NCBI GenBank assembly: GCA_963966185.1 | Contig: CAWZYM010000147.1 | Span: forward strand, 328,501-392,500 | Direction: 5' to 3' | DNA: 64,000 nt | From: Rhabditoides inermis | Lineage: Eukaryota > Nematoda > Chromadorea > Rhabditida > Rhabditidae | Shown here: piece by piece, positions 12,950-25,786 of the stretch | Layout: every line of letters begins with the position of its first letter | Position numbering within the stretch: the first letter of the stretch is position 1 | The notes under the pieces: generated by a model | Database searches by the model: none | Told to the model about the DNA's origin: nothing | Seen by the model: only the letters and a program-made list of their open reading frames with translations | Position numbers and translations under genes: made by a program

Positions 12950-15900
12950 ATACCTCGACCGCGATTCTCGATCGCTAATTCCATAATTCGATTATGCAGA
13001 ACAGAAAGTCACATGGTTTTGAACCAGTAAGCATACAGGTAAACAGATAAAGACGGAGAGAGATGGGCGGCGGATGAAAAGAGACGAGAGGAGGGGAGGA
13101 ATTGATGCGGATACAATAGTCATGCAATCGGAAACCGAATGACCTTCAGTGTATGAATAAAGAGAGGATAGGGGCATGTGACTTGGACGGGAGACAAGAG
13201 TGACTACTGCTAACCTCTGAGCATCGAGCACGTCACTCCCAGTCAACGTTTATGACACATAAAACGGTCATTGCGTGCGACCACAACAGATTATGCGGTG
13301 TGCACACTTTACACCTGTGGTGTGGAGGTGTCATCAAATGAGGTTCGCACCTGTCCACGGTAGCTTATGTACCCTACCAAGAGTCAACAGCTTATATAAT
13401 TACCTGCCCTTATCACGCTGATTTTTGTGCGGTTAGAAAGAGAGGTCACGCGATTTTCACTTCACTAGAAGTGAACACGCGTAGTTTGCTAGTTCAAGCC
13501 TGCCTGACATGTTCATTTCATTACACCATGATAATGATGATAAGAAGCGTCAAAGATTGAACAGTAGACGGTGATTCGACTTCGACAACAAAACTTGTCG
13601 CCTAGAAAATGAAGTCGCTCACATTCAGACTAGAAGCAAAGCAGACTAGTAGAACGAAAATCGCCACAATCTAGTCACTCATTCAGACAATTCTCGAGAC
13701 TCGAGTGAGAAAACCGCGCAAGAACTTGTTTTCGCATACCAGTATGCGCGTAAGTATAGTATTAAAAAGTCTCAGCAGTTCCAGCCTACTCGGTTCCGTA
13801 ATACAACCACAACACCAACGCATCATCTCAGAACTCCAAACTAGTCCGTTTCCGGAGGAAGCAGTTTTTGCAGCCGCAACCATCTGCGCAAAGACCGCAA
13901 ATAATATATAATCGGCGCTACTTTTGGCGCGCAAATGTTGCATTGTCCATATAGGGACTGAGAACTGAGAGAGAGGGGGGAGAGAGACCAGCTGGAGGTC
14001 TATTTCAGTAACACTGCGAAAAAATAAATTGAAAAGTACACAAGCGCAGAGCAGAAAGAAGACACGTGATAAACCACTGCATAAACTGGGCGTTGAGTAG
14101 TTCTGCGCAGCGGTTTTCGCTCTCCCCGGACACAATTCATGACCCCAATCCTATCGGCCAATAGCCACCCCGCACTGCTTCCTTTCTGTCAGTTTGGCCG
14201 TGGCTAATCTACATGGTGTGTGTTTGCAGATGTCTTCGAGTGTCAACAACTGCCTTAACGGCTCGTGTGCCATCGGAACGGTCATTTTCTGGGGTGAGCC
14301 AGATAACATTGCTTTGATGTGTGTTATTTTGATTTAGTCATGCTCGCCGCAGGTCTCCTTGTCATATGCTTACTCGTTAGTCTCACCTGCTGTTTCTACC
14401 GCAAGTCCAAGAATCGCACTCCCACTCGCAGATATCAGGCAGTTCGAGTCAAGCTTGATCAAGACGTCTAACCTTCTCTACTGCCATAGTCTACCTCTAT
14501 AAACGCATTCTGACCTCGTTTCTACAATACACTTTCGCATTGCAAGTTTTTGCGGATCGACTATAGAGGCTAATAGTTCTCTCACTCCCATTCCATCTAT
14601 TCACAGTCACTCAGTCTGACAGTCAGAGGCTACTGTGAGAAATGCGCAGCAGCAAAAACTGGCAGGACTCGAAAGACGATTCTAAAAACGCGCGACAAAT
14701 AGACCAGGGTCAGACCGTCATCTGACTCACTCCACTCTATTCAATGCGGATCTATTCACTTCTTTGATTTGCGGACACTCCCCCTCTACTATTTCTGACC
14801 AGTAAAAAAAGTAAGCGGCTTATAATCACACGCGGGCAGTTTGATAACTATATTTGAATCTGAGTTTGATAACTATACAAGTCAGTACGTAGAGGAGCGT
14901 ACATCAAACATGAGTAGAAAATATTTTTTGATTTGATTTGATTTGATATCATGAGTTGTGATGTTTTGTGATCATTGGTTTTGTTAGAGCACGCGCCATT
15001 CTGGGTACAGATCAACAGTGCACTCACATCTGGTGTGATTTGTGTAGATGACACTGGGTGTGTTTCCCTGGGCGGAGACCGAGATGGAGACGACATTCGG
15101 GCGGGGAGCAGGAAGCGAAGAGGAAGAGGTGGTCTGCAAGTTCTATTACTTATTTATTCATACAATTTTATTTCGCTTTCGAAATAAAATTCTCCCGCGC
15201 TGTCTACTCGAATTTATACGAACGACCAACACGATTTGAGCCGTCCACGCATCGTATACTCCGATGAACGGCAGGCGCTGCTCACCTCACTCTTCACCGC
15301 CACGACGGAGGGGGCGAAGGGGGAGGGGGCATCCATGGAGGGGCGGGAGGACAGGGCCGACAGGGAAGACGGCAGCTGGGAGACCATCGACGGGGTCACC
15401 TGCAACACAGCCAATATTTGTAACAAATCTTTTTTTTACTTTTGAAACGAATCGAATCACTCTTAGACGTAGGTACAAAGTGACATAGACGTACGGTACA
15501 AAGTGACACATATTTCACACATTATCGACATGGTCTCGTTCAATTGCAAACACGACAATTTCCTCAACAATATCATGAGGTGGAACATAGTAGTAACAAA
15601 AGCAACAACTAAGAAACGCGCACTCACCTCTTCGTCGGGGTTGACGTCATACTCGCACACACTGGCCACACTCGAGCGCCTGGAGGAGTCACGGGAGTAG
15701 TCCCGCGGCGGCTCCTCCGGGTGGGGGGCCGCAGACGGGGCTGGAGCGGGCGCCTGTGCGGGCGCCTGCTTAGGCACAGACGGGGCCTGTGCGGGCACCG
15801 ACGGTGTCTCCACCTCCCGGTACAGCGCCACGTGGTGTAGTTGCAGCTGCGGGATGGAGGCCTGGAAATCAACATCATTTTTTTCAAGAGAAAAGATAAA

Positions 15901-18495
15901 CGTGTATCGAATTCCAGCCTACCTTCTCAATCTCGACGACCCTTCCAGTCACCTCGTGGTCCTGCTTCGGAGCATCTTCCGTACCGTATTTCTCCGTCTG
16001 AAAACGGACCATCACCTATCTGTCTACTCCTATCTCTCTCCTTTCCTTCCCTCTCTCTCCCTCTCTCTCTCTCTTTTTCTTTCTCTTTCTCTCTCTCTCT
16101 TTCTTTCTCTTTCTCTCTCTCTCTCTCTCCACCCACCTTGGTCTTATTGAAGCGCGAGAGCAGCTTCTGCATCTCCGTCATACCCGAAGCGTCTGAAATA
16201 GCAAAGTACAGTACTTTGACTACAGTATCTCAGTTCTCAGCTATAGATACCGTACCATTGGTGGGCACGACCGGTGGCTGGGGGCTGATCATGCGGGTGG
16301 GGCGTAGCTTGGGCACCTCGAGTCGGGAGGAGGGGAGAGCGGGGGAGACAGAGGGCGCAGCCTGCACTCGGTTCACCACAAAGGGGGCGGCAGCGGCAGA
16401 GACAGCCGGGGCGGCCGCAGCCGGCTCCAACGCCTCAAATGGGAACACTTTATATAAGGTTCAGAGAATTACAAATATGATGCGTTAGATCGAATGAAAT
16501 GTTGAGCAAATTTATTAAAATCTCTATTGCTATATTCCCGCGAACCAGTGCGATCTTTGAGACCAGACCGACACCAGTGTGAATGGAGTAGCCCCTACCT
16601 TGTCCCTCTTGTCCCTGCTCGGCTTGGGTTCCTCCGGCGGGGGACTGGCATCCGAGGCGATCGACTCGCGCGAGAGAAGGGGAGGCGAGTGGCTGCAACC
16701 AGACATGCATAGTACATGACCATACATGTTCCAAGACATTGTCCTCCTTCGATCCCTCCGCAAGTAATATCTTGAATCGAGGGACACCTTTACCTTTACC
16801 GTTTACATGTTCCAACAAGCTTGGCTTTTTTCGTAGTACGAATAACAAAGCGCCACTGACCGTTCCCTGGCGCTGTGGGGATCGGGCGGGCTGGCGAATA
16901 GCTGCTCGGGGCGCTGTCGGGACTCGGTCTGCACTCGCTGCACTGCCTCCCTCTCCCTCCTCTCCTCCTGCCTCTTCTCATCCACGGGGGCGGGTGTGGC
17001 AAGAAGGGAAGGGGTGGATGAGGGCGACACAGCGCGCTCCATCGAACGGGCACGGTCTGGAAGCGCAAAAACTCTTCCTCTTCCTTCTTCTATTATCATA
17101 ACGGTTTGCCAAATAGAAGAAGAGCCGAAAAAGGAAGAGAAGAGCAAGAGAATTGGAATGAGGCATGTAGCAATTTCTTTGTGAATACGTTTCAATTTTG
17201 AAGTATAAACAACCTCTTGACCCTTCGGAGCCAGCGATGGCAGTAATATTGTTGGATGTGGACCGACAGACAATCAGACAGACACACGCACGCGCACACT
17301 CACCCTTGTGTTCATCTCCTCCTCGTACCACCCTCGCTCGGTCAGACAAAGACGGCAGATCGAGGGCGCGGCGGCGCAGCGGAACTGAAATATAGAAACT
17401 CCACATCGCAGGGTTCACTTCAGAGCCTGATGGCTTCCATCCAAAAGAAAACCTCTTCTACGGTATGTCAAATTGTAATAGACGACGAGACGAATGAAGA
17501 AGAGAATAGGAAGATAGGAGCATTGGAATGAGGAATACAACACCTACCCCTGGTTGCCTCCTCTGCCCCCTCGCACTCGCTCGATCTACGCAGACGGCGC
17601 AACTGCCGAACAAACTCCGGCTCAGAACCAGCTGCAACCAGCATGATGAGCAATACACAAATTAATGAACAATATACAATAAAATAAAATACACAAATTG
17701 ATGGGCATGGCTCTCCCCCCTCTCTCCTCTCTCTCTCCATCTCTCTCTCTCCCTCACCTCCCCCTCCCGGCACGTGCACCTCTCCCCCAGCCGACATGGT
17801 GGACCGAATGCTCGAGTCGAACAGGGAGACAGAGTCGTCCGAAGACTGGTTCAGAACGTCCAGGATCTACAACACAATACTATCGTCATCGTAACTTCTT
17901 GAAAGATTTCCAAGACATGAAACTATGGTTGACAGTACTCTACACTACTCTACTTTCACTATCACAGTGACAAAGTCTGCGGAAGTTTCTCCCGGACATG
18001 AAAATACAGCTCATAACAGGTACAGTAACCCACTTTTCCCGGCTTCTCATCCCTCTCCCTTCTCTGCTGTTCGATAGCAATCGAGCGACGCACAGGATAA
18101 ACCTAAAACTCAAATGTCAACGTATGATTATTATGTTTTGTAGACAATTTAAAATGCATCGTGTGCAAATCAAACCAATAAACAGATGATACGAGTAGGA
18201 ATTTCGCAAGATCGACAAAAACTGTTGAAAGCTCTCAAATAATGCAGCCCAGTTTATACAAATCACAAAAAAAGAAGAAATACACATAAAAACATCAACA
18301 ACACAATCTACGTTGCATAACCAATTCAAACACCGACGCTTTACAGATAACTTTAATTTGTCCTCCAAAAGCAGATCAGATGAAACTCGTCACCTTCAAC
18401 TCTCCGCTGCCGGCAATGTCGACGAAGCGATCGTCGTTGACGGAAGACGGCTGCGGGCGGTACTCCTCCACCTCATCGCGATCCTGCAAGGGGAC

Positions 18496-18528
<33 letters not shown>

Positions 18529-21500
18529 TCTCTCACTCTCTCTCTCCCTCGGTCTCTCTCTGTCTCAGAGCAAGATAATGAGTGAGCGTCTTCTCCCACT
18601 CACCTTCTTCAGGATAGAAGTGGGCGTGGCTTGAGTGGGCGTGTCCATGTCCATGCTTTTCACCGCGAGTCGCAGTTGTCGTGGCGGGCTGGCGTCGTTG
18701 GGCAGAAGGGACAGTCGGTGGAGGGAGCGGTCCGAGGAGGGAGAACGGCGCTGAACAGAGACAGAAGTTCCCAGTTCCAACCCTCTCAATGTCAATTTTG
18801 TCACCTTCCTCTCCCAATAGACCCAATGGTCAATCTTGGTCTGATAACTGCGTAATATTACTAGTAAAAGAATCTAGACTTCCGATCCCACTCACCCTCA
18901 TCTTGACCACCTCTCCCCCTGCTCCTCCGGCCGCCTCGAACCGTCTCTTCAGACTGTCCATGTCTGTCTCCTCGTCTCCCGCAGTCGGAGACAGCAGCTC
19001 GCGATGGATGGTGAACGGGCGGGACTAAAACTAGATTAGTGAACGTATCAGTTTTGACAGAAATTATTTCTCTATCGCAATAATGATGAAAACTACTCAA
19101 ACATGAACACTATCACAATAATGATGAAAACTAATCAAACATGAACAATAAATATGGCTCGTAACGTTGTGACTACTAATACTAATCGGTGAAAAACAAC
19201 CTTTTTTTAGTATTCCTCGCCTCTTTTTCCCCTAATTGTAAGACTGCATCCAGCATCCCTCACCTCTGATCCCCTGAGATCCCCCTGGCTCCTGCTGTGT
19301 CTTCGGGTGAGTGACTGGGTCGAGTGTTCGATCTGCTGCCGGGCAGCCGACGCGTGTCGATCCAGGGTTGAGTAGTTCCTGCTAGCAGATATGCTATGTC
19401 TCCACCTCAAACTGACTGCGACCAGTTCAGCACAGAGTGTTCGCTTTGATATTGTTTTCGAAACCTTGCCCCGCCTGTTATCACCCCGCCCACCTCTCCT
19501 CAGCCAGGTCGCTCATCGAGGGGCTCCTCTGCTTCTTCTCGCCCCGCTTTCCTCCCAGAGACGCGAACTTGGCCTTGAGACGCTCCACGATGCCCGGACC
19601 ATACTCCAGGTCTGCAAGGGGACAGGGTAACAATCTTTCTCTCTCTCTCTCTCTCTCTCTCTCACTCGCCTTTTTTTGTCACTACACAATTTCTGATGTA
19701 ATACGCTTCACGCAAAGTATTTAAGCCTGAAAAACCTATCCAACCAATCGGACGACATACTAGCTACGCGGCTACAAATATAATCCAATAACAAAATCCA
19801 AACAACACACCCCGCTGCATCATCTGTGTGGTAGCACAGAAGGACGCGGGCCGCTTCTTCTGCGTCTTCTGTCTGGCCTCTTCTCTCGGTTCGGCCAATC
19901 CTCCTTCTCCCACGTCAAACTCGGCGTCGTACATGGTCTTGGTGCGTCTGATGTTCATCCGCCCGCCCTTGCGCATAGTCACCGTCTCCTCCAGCCGGTC
20001 CAGCCGCTCCATCGACTTCCTCTCACTCCTCGTCTGGTATCGCCTGAGTGGGGAGGGAGAGGTGGCCGGGGACCAGACAGGGGACATGATGGGTGAGGTG
20101 ACGGGCGAGGGGCACCCGAACCACGACGCCCTCTTGTTCTGGGGAGGCGCCGCGTGGAACACTGCGTCCAGCACCATGGAAGAGGGCTTCGACGTGTCCT
20201 CGGGTATCTGACTCAGCCCCGTGCGCATGGTCCGCACCAGCTGGCGGAGAGAGTGCGCGTCCATGCCCTCCAGATCCTCTTCGAACGAGCGGTCGATCGT
20301 CGAATCCAGCGAGTCATCCTCGTCATCGTCCCAATACCTCCCACTCCTTCGATCATTCCTGGCGAGGATACGGCGTTTGAGACTCGAGTCCGCTCGCGAC
20401 AACCGCTTCTGCACCTGTGGAGGCGAGCAGATCGTGACAGGGGGAGGGTAGGCGACTTGTGCCATCGGAGGTGGCATCGCATGCATCGGTTGTTCGTAAT
20501 ACAGCTGCTGGGAGCCGTACATCGGCCGGGATACGTTCTGATAGATGGGAGGAAGCGCCTGCGGGCGACGGAACCTCAGTGGACTGGTGAGACCAGGGGG
20601 AATATGGTGCGGGGAGTGAGCGTACGGCAAATCGTACGGGTCATAGGGTCCCGGCGCGAAGTGCGGATACGGTAGAGGTTGGGGCGGCGGAGGGGAGTAG
20701 AAGTTGTGTGGTGGAGGAGGATGGGGATGGTGGTACATCTACAAAGACCGGAATATGGAACCGCGCAAATATACTACGAATATAGACGAGGAAGCGTTTT
20801 GGCTTCAGGCCTACAAGGGATGATTCACGATAGACTAAGACCAGTCAGGCACGGTCAATCGTCCATATGTCAACAAACCGCGCGTTAGAACAGAGAAAGA
20901 AGAAGAACAGAACATACACGATCAATCGGCTATCGCTATCACATAGGCGGATCGGATGATATAATGTTAGCCTGATAGCCGCTCGATCATTCATGATCCT
21001 ATGCCTATACAAACAAAACACGCAGCCGTGATCTCTCTCACGGTGAATGACATATTTCTCAGCCGCCGCGCGAGAGAGGAGAGACTATGATATGCAAATA
21101 GAAAAGCATGAAAAGCATGAAACGACGACACTCATTTCTAGTCCAAACTCCAGACAGCCCCAGTCCGATTCGAACAGAAGTTTGGTAGTTTGGTTAAAAC
21201 TGTTCACGGACAAAACGAAACATTCGGAATCGTTAAAAAAATATTCTTGAGGGGACAATGAATCTGGGGCAATGAGAGCATGGTTAGCCCGGAGGGCTTC
21301 GCGAGAGAGAAACACAAATAGATAAGCCTGCGTGATTAGTGATAGGGTGGGTATAATCCCGTGAAAATGTCAAGGTCGAGTATCTGCGAGTTTCAAACAA
21401 TTCGAGTTTTTGTGGATCGCTGAACCGAAATGCGAATTTTATACAGTGACGAATAGTATAGCAGATGGAGCATTGTCAGAATTAAGCAGCTTGAGCGTCT

Positions 21501-21626
21501 GATAACAAATCAATGGGTATCAATGATCGAGTATCCGGCTCTCAATGGCTACCCTTCACCGCAATCGCGCCTGTTTGTACAGTATCAGTCAGGTGTCAAG
21601 CGCGTTCGGAGGGGAAGAGGAGAGAA

Positions 21627-21674
<48 letters not shown>

Positions 21675-22070
21675 CAAGACAGATATACAGTGTTTGATGG
21701 GAAGAAATCTCGGCGCGAGCTAGTGAGGCGAGAGGGTGATATCAGAGGTGGATAGGCGGGTGTTCCATGTCTTTTAGCACATCCGCCACTCGCTTGCCGC
21801 AGCCGGTTCTTTCGAGATGGAGAAAAGACACTGGCAGTAGTGGGTGTAGTGTTACGGGAAAGGCAATCACCCGGCGACATCTCTTGACAAATACAGTGAC
21901 CGAAAGCACATTCACACCCTCGCAGTGTACAGTAGAACAGCCTGTTCCGCAAACGGTGTCAAATTGTACAATCTCTCGTTGTAACAATTCGTCATTATAT
22001 GATAACTGATAACATTTCGTTCTCTCCCTCCCTTCCTTTCTCTACTTATCCTTGCTCCTCCTCCTCCTTC

Positions 22071-22108
<38 letters not shown>

Positions 22109-24493
22109 TCCTTCCACTCACCGCTGCCGCTGCCGACGCTGACAGTCTCCTCGCTCCTCTCATCCTCTTCTCCGTCGCTGCGCATCGTCGAATGAACAGT
22201 CTCCATGCGTGTAGCTGGAGGCGCTTCGCGGCGGGACCCGGCCGGCACTCGAACAGGCGCTTCGTGCTGGGACCCCGACGTCACTCGGATGGGAGATAGC
22301 GACAGAGAGGACTGGCGCGTGGCAGAGTGCACCACTGAAAACGATAAATCCATCAACACGTCATTGGTAAATAGAGGAGAGGACACGAAGGAATATGCAA
22401 TTGGCTCTCATCTCACTCTCATACACACACCTACGCAGATGTGTCCGATGTGTCCAGAATATGTATAATTGCGTGCGAACAGGTTTCGAGCGAGAGACTG
22501 TGGGACGGTTTCTCGCCTCACAGCAGTCAAAAAGTTGCGCATGTTCTGATCCTAGTTTTCTCGAGTGCGTCATAGCGTTTGAATATAAAAAAAATACACT
22601 TGATTTCTTTCCGATTACAACGCAAACACTACCTCTGTAGATGACATAGTACTTCCGGACCATGTCGGGATCGGGGTGGATAAATATCTGATCATAGGAC
22701 ATGGCCCTTAACGGACGATACCAGCCGTCAGACATTACGAATATGCAAATTCGAGCTTCCGGTCACTAGCAGCGTAATAAGAGCGCGTAAAACTAGCGCA
22801 TAAAATCCTTGCGATCGCGTTTCTACTTACAAGATCAAACTTCGAGATTTGGGTCGGCGACCGAGACTCATTCGAGAGACTGGAGCACAGATTCCACAAA
22901 GCGATTGCACAATTCGACTAGCGGATGGACGAAACGCGTTATGTAACCAAGGAATAGCATGATTCAAAAAAACGGATATGTAATAGGAATTGGTTCGATA
23001 TTAAAACACACAACATACAAGGACGTGTCAATAACGCGCGTCAAAATTACAAATCGGTCAGACGACAAAATGTGACGGTGAGATGATGTGAAAAGTTGGA
23101 CGAAAATTTAGAGAGACTACATGAACTAACGATGAGCGTGGAATTCTGTAGATACGAATTCACGATTAAAATTGAGCTGATCAATAAATCCATGTGAGAA
23201 CACCTACTCAATCTCTCGAGTGATGGGATTATAGTACACACCTATCAGCAAACACCTGTGCGCTGCGCTCTCTCCCATCCACACACTCTCTCGCGCACAT
23301 GTGATGTTTCAAAAATTGGGTCAAACAGTGTGTTAGCCACTCTTGAACCGATTCGTGTTTGATTCTCTCGCTTTTGCATGCTCTATCTCGCCTCTCTCGC
23401 CTGACCTTTTAGGGCTAATCGGAAATGGAAATGGATGCAGTATCAAAAGTGTGCCAAACACACGCCGCGGGACCACATTCAATACAATATATAATTCGTA
23501 ATAGACGCAATCAATAGAGGATATTCGAGCGCCGCCGGCTGGGGAAGCTCGCAGCAGCGATAAGAATTGTTCCATAGCATATCAGCTGAGAGTGATAGTG
23601 ACTGTGATAAGTGATAGCGAGGCGCCAGGCCAGGCGGGCCATTCGAGTGATTGCAGGGGGACAACAGCAGGGCGTGGCCAGATTCCAGAGTGAGTGAGTT
23701 TATGACAGTAGATAAAGATACGAAACAAAAAGAATAGGTTTCAGGGTGGTTTCTAAATGGGAGATGAGACAACTCGTAAAACGATCATAAATATTCACAA
23801 AAGCGCGAGATTTTTTTCCTGTCCTCTCCAACCAGTGATATTTCAAATTTGATTATCATATGATTCAGTGTCCTCACAAACATCAGCACAATTCTTGCAC
23901 AATCAGAACATGAAAGTTGTGTAAACCACCCATTTTCTTCCTTTTCTCAATCAACTTGCAGGTTGGATGCATACTCTGTCGCATGATCATACGATCACAC
24001 CCAGAATGGGAAACGCGAGAGGAATGAGGGGAACGTACCCTTGTTGGCCCTCTCGAGTGAGTGGTACGAGTGGATGGCGTGGTGGGCGGGAGGCGGAGGG
24101 TGCGACACAGAGGAGGGCAGCTGCAAGGGGAAGAAGTGTGCACGGACGACACTTATTCATTGAGACTCATATAAGGACTATTTCAAAATATGGCAGTGAT
24201 ATGGGAAAATGAAAGAGAGGGAGAGAGAGATCTGCCTCATCCACCCACCCCTAGTGTCTTCTCCCTGGCTGCTCCTGCTCCTACCACCGGCTGTCGACGA
24301 AACAGACGCCGACCGTCATTCTCAACACAATCAATCAATAAATAAATAAATGAACCAAGCCCTCAGGCACACTGTAGCAGATAGGTACATGTAAATGTAT
24401 AGTTAAAAGTACCACAAAATATAATATCAAATAGTGAAGTACCTTGAAGAATGGGTTGTCGCGTACGGAGACGATCGTCTCTTCCTCCGCCAT
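7926..24493 (-). CDS. Large unrecognised low-complexity, acidic and Pro/Ser-rich protein with alternative N-termini
   Basis: Exons on minus, 5' to 3': 24443-24493, 24249-24290, 24039-24120, 22122-22334, then common exons 19494-19611, 19264-19378, 18896-19024, 18604-18750, 18394-18483, 17758-17866, 17548-17631, 17304-17384, 16861-17056, 16599-16692, 16256-16433, 16137-16192, 15923-15997, 15628-15861, 15286-15399, 15055-15133, 10389-10451, 10117-10238, 9801-9932, 9191-9652, 9011-9079, 8839-8943, 8608-8709, 8323-8433, 8167-8263, 7996-8092 and 7926-7938. This route gives about 1219 aa starting MAEEETIVSVRDNPFFK. Every junction keeps frame. The first common exon contains EYGPGIVERLKAKFASL. Exon 9191-9652 (154 codons) is strongly Glu-rich, exons 15286-16433 are Ala/Pro/Ser-rich, and a short charged helix (EDEEYQRKQVELEQWRAQ) lies near the end. 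There is no signal peptide or membrane segment. It may be a scaffold or cytoskeletal protein, judged by composition only. The 4.6 kb intron 10452-15054 is the least certain link, and two genes are possible. Confidence 0.65.
12911..12946. repeat. (CT)n microsatellite
   Basis: About 36 bp of CT dinucleotide inside the 4.6 kb intron (10452-15054) of the large minus-strand gene. Confidence 0.9.
14230..14471 (+). CDS. Nested micro-gene: 60-65 aa single-pass membrane protein
   Basis: The start codon follows TTTGCAG directly, which looks like a trans-splice or 5' UTR acceptor. Exon 1 is 14230-14293 and reads MSSSVNNCLNGSCAIGTVIFW. Exon 2 begins at 14338 (44 nt intron, acceptor GATTTAG; the common choice in nematodes) or at 14353 (acceptor GCCGCAG). 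The two differ by 15 nt and both stay in frame to the TAA at 14469-14471, giving 65 or 60 residues. The product is a short extracellular stretch with two Cys, one hydrophobic helix ending in a CC pair, and a basic cytoplasmic tail of about 25 residues (KSKNRTPTRRYQAVRVKL). It lies on the opposite strand inside an intron of the large gene. Topology is inferred from the basic tail. The family is not recognised. Confidence 0.65.
19075..19150. repeat. Two-copy tandem duplication, about 38 bp unit
   Basis: Two near-identical adjacent units share the core AATGATGAAAACTA and CAAACATGAACA. They lie in the intron between exons 18896-19024 and 19264-19378 of the large gene. Confidence 0.8.
19811..20738 (-). 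CDS. Alternative long first exon of the large minus-strand gene (310 codons)
   Basis: The frame opens at ATG 20738, which sits exactly behind a 3' splice site (TTTGTAG), as expected for a trans-spliced or UTR-spliced start. It ends at donor 19811 in phase 1, the same phase as the other two routes into common exon 19494-19611. The sequence starts with an extended Pro/His/Tyr-rich segment (MYHHPHPPPPHNFY), then carries basic, Ser-rich and acidic patches (DDDEDDSLDSTIDRSFEEDL). There is no transmembrane segment. Joined to the common exons it gives 1399 aa. If upstream exon 22122-22334 were spliced into this exon the frame would stop, so the two are mutually exclusive. I infer a separate promoter between about 20.74 and 22.1 kb. 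Confidence 0.7.
21627..21672. repeat. (GA)n microsatellite
   Basis: About 45 bp of GA dinucleotide in the intron between the alternative first exons of the large minus-strand gene. Confidence 0.95.
22633..22735 (-). CDS. Alternative short first exon of the large minus-strand gene
   Basis: ATG at 22735 opens 34 codons (MSDGWYRPLRAMSYDQIFIH...) and ends at a GT donor (next base 22632) in phase 1. It can therefore join exon 22122-22334, whose first bases complete the split codon. Upstream of the ATG there is no 3' splice site but an AT-rich stretch with an ATGCAAAT octamer (22743-22750), so this may be a true transcription-start exon. With the common exons it gives 1195 aa. Confidence 0.55.
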
Positions 24494-25752
24494 CGAAAAC
24501 AAGTTAAAATATGTTTATGGGATTTTCACAAAATGTCGTTTCGCTGCTCGAGTCGTTCGGCGGTCTGGAATGAACGAATATAAAAAATAAACAAAATAAA
24601 TCACGCAAAAAGACATACGAATTCGAAGAGGACGAGGTAATTTATTATCGGAATTGGATGGCTCTCCATCCCACGATAGGCTATGCGGATAAAAGCTATA
24701 TCAATCTGAGGCAAAAGGTATGGATAGAGATAGGAAAAAAAATCGAGATAGAGAAGTTCATTGGTTACGAAACATCTTAAAATATGGTGTTATCTTAGTA
24801 GCTAATGCTACTAATCTACAATTTAGAAACGAAGCGATAGGAGATGAGAGTGAACCATGATACTATCAGAATTACTCAGTAGAGAGAGGCTGAGTAGAGA
24901 TTCGGAGATAAACACAATACTGATAATAACAATTACAAAATCTGCACGATAAAGCGACAGCGACATGTCAATTGCAGACAATAAGAAGTGTGCATGTGTT
25001 GGACTTGCAATTGGAACATGTGCGCGAGGAGACGAGAGGATGAGCCCCCGCTATGCTCGAGAGCCGAACGCGCAGACGACAAGCAGACAAGCTGTGCGAA
25101 ATTTGCAAATCCAAATGGCAAACAAAACAATGGAGTGATGGAAGAGAGAGTGAGTGACAACGCACATCACTTCACTCCCACAGAGTGCGAGACGACAACA
25201 AATCAGTGAAGTCAAAAGCGGGGTAGACTACAAGACAAAACCTGGTACGTAGAACAACTGAAAGAAAAACTGTGAAAAAAAACGAAGTAGTTATTGAATC
25301 ACGACGACTTATCCTTTTCACAGCGTAGATATCCGTATTTAGGCAACATGTACAGTCTATTTCAACACATCTTCGTCAGTCAGTCAGCCGAAGCAGATTA
25401 CGAATGCAAAAAGGGAGAGAAGACAGAAGAAGAGTGGTGGCGAAAGGCACTTCATAAGAGACAAATGAGTCACACATGCACAATGCAGCTGGCTGGACAA
25501 AGGAAACGTGTCAACAGATTATGACCTCAGATTCGCAGAATGAGAAAATTGCGTGAAAGTAAGCAGGAAACAGGAGACTGTCGTTGGAATAACAAATAAC
25601 ACGCACACGCAGTGAAACCAGCGTGGAGAGAAGCGCGAAACACAGAGTGGCATTGGAATGAGCAGATAGACAGGACAAGCGAGCCAGCCCATTCAATTTT
25701 ATGGGGTTTGAATAGAAGAATTGGACACCTACTGGATCCGCGCCAAAGAAGG

Positions 25753-25786
<34 letters not shown>

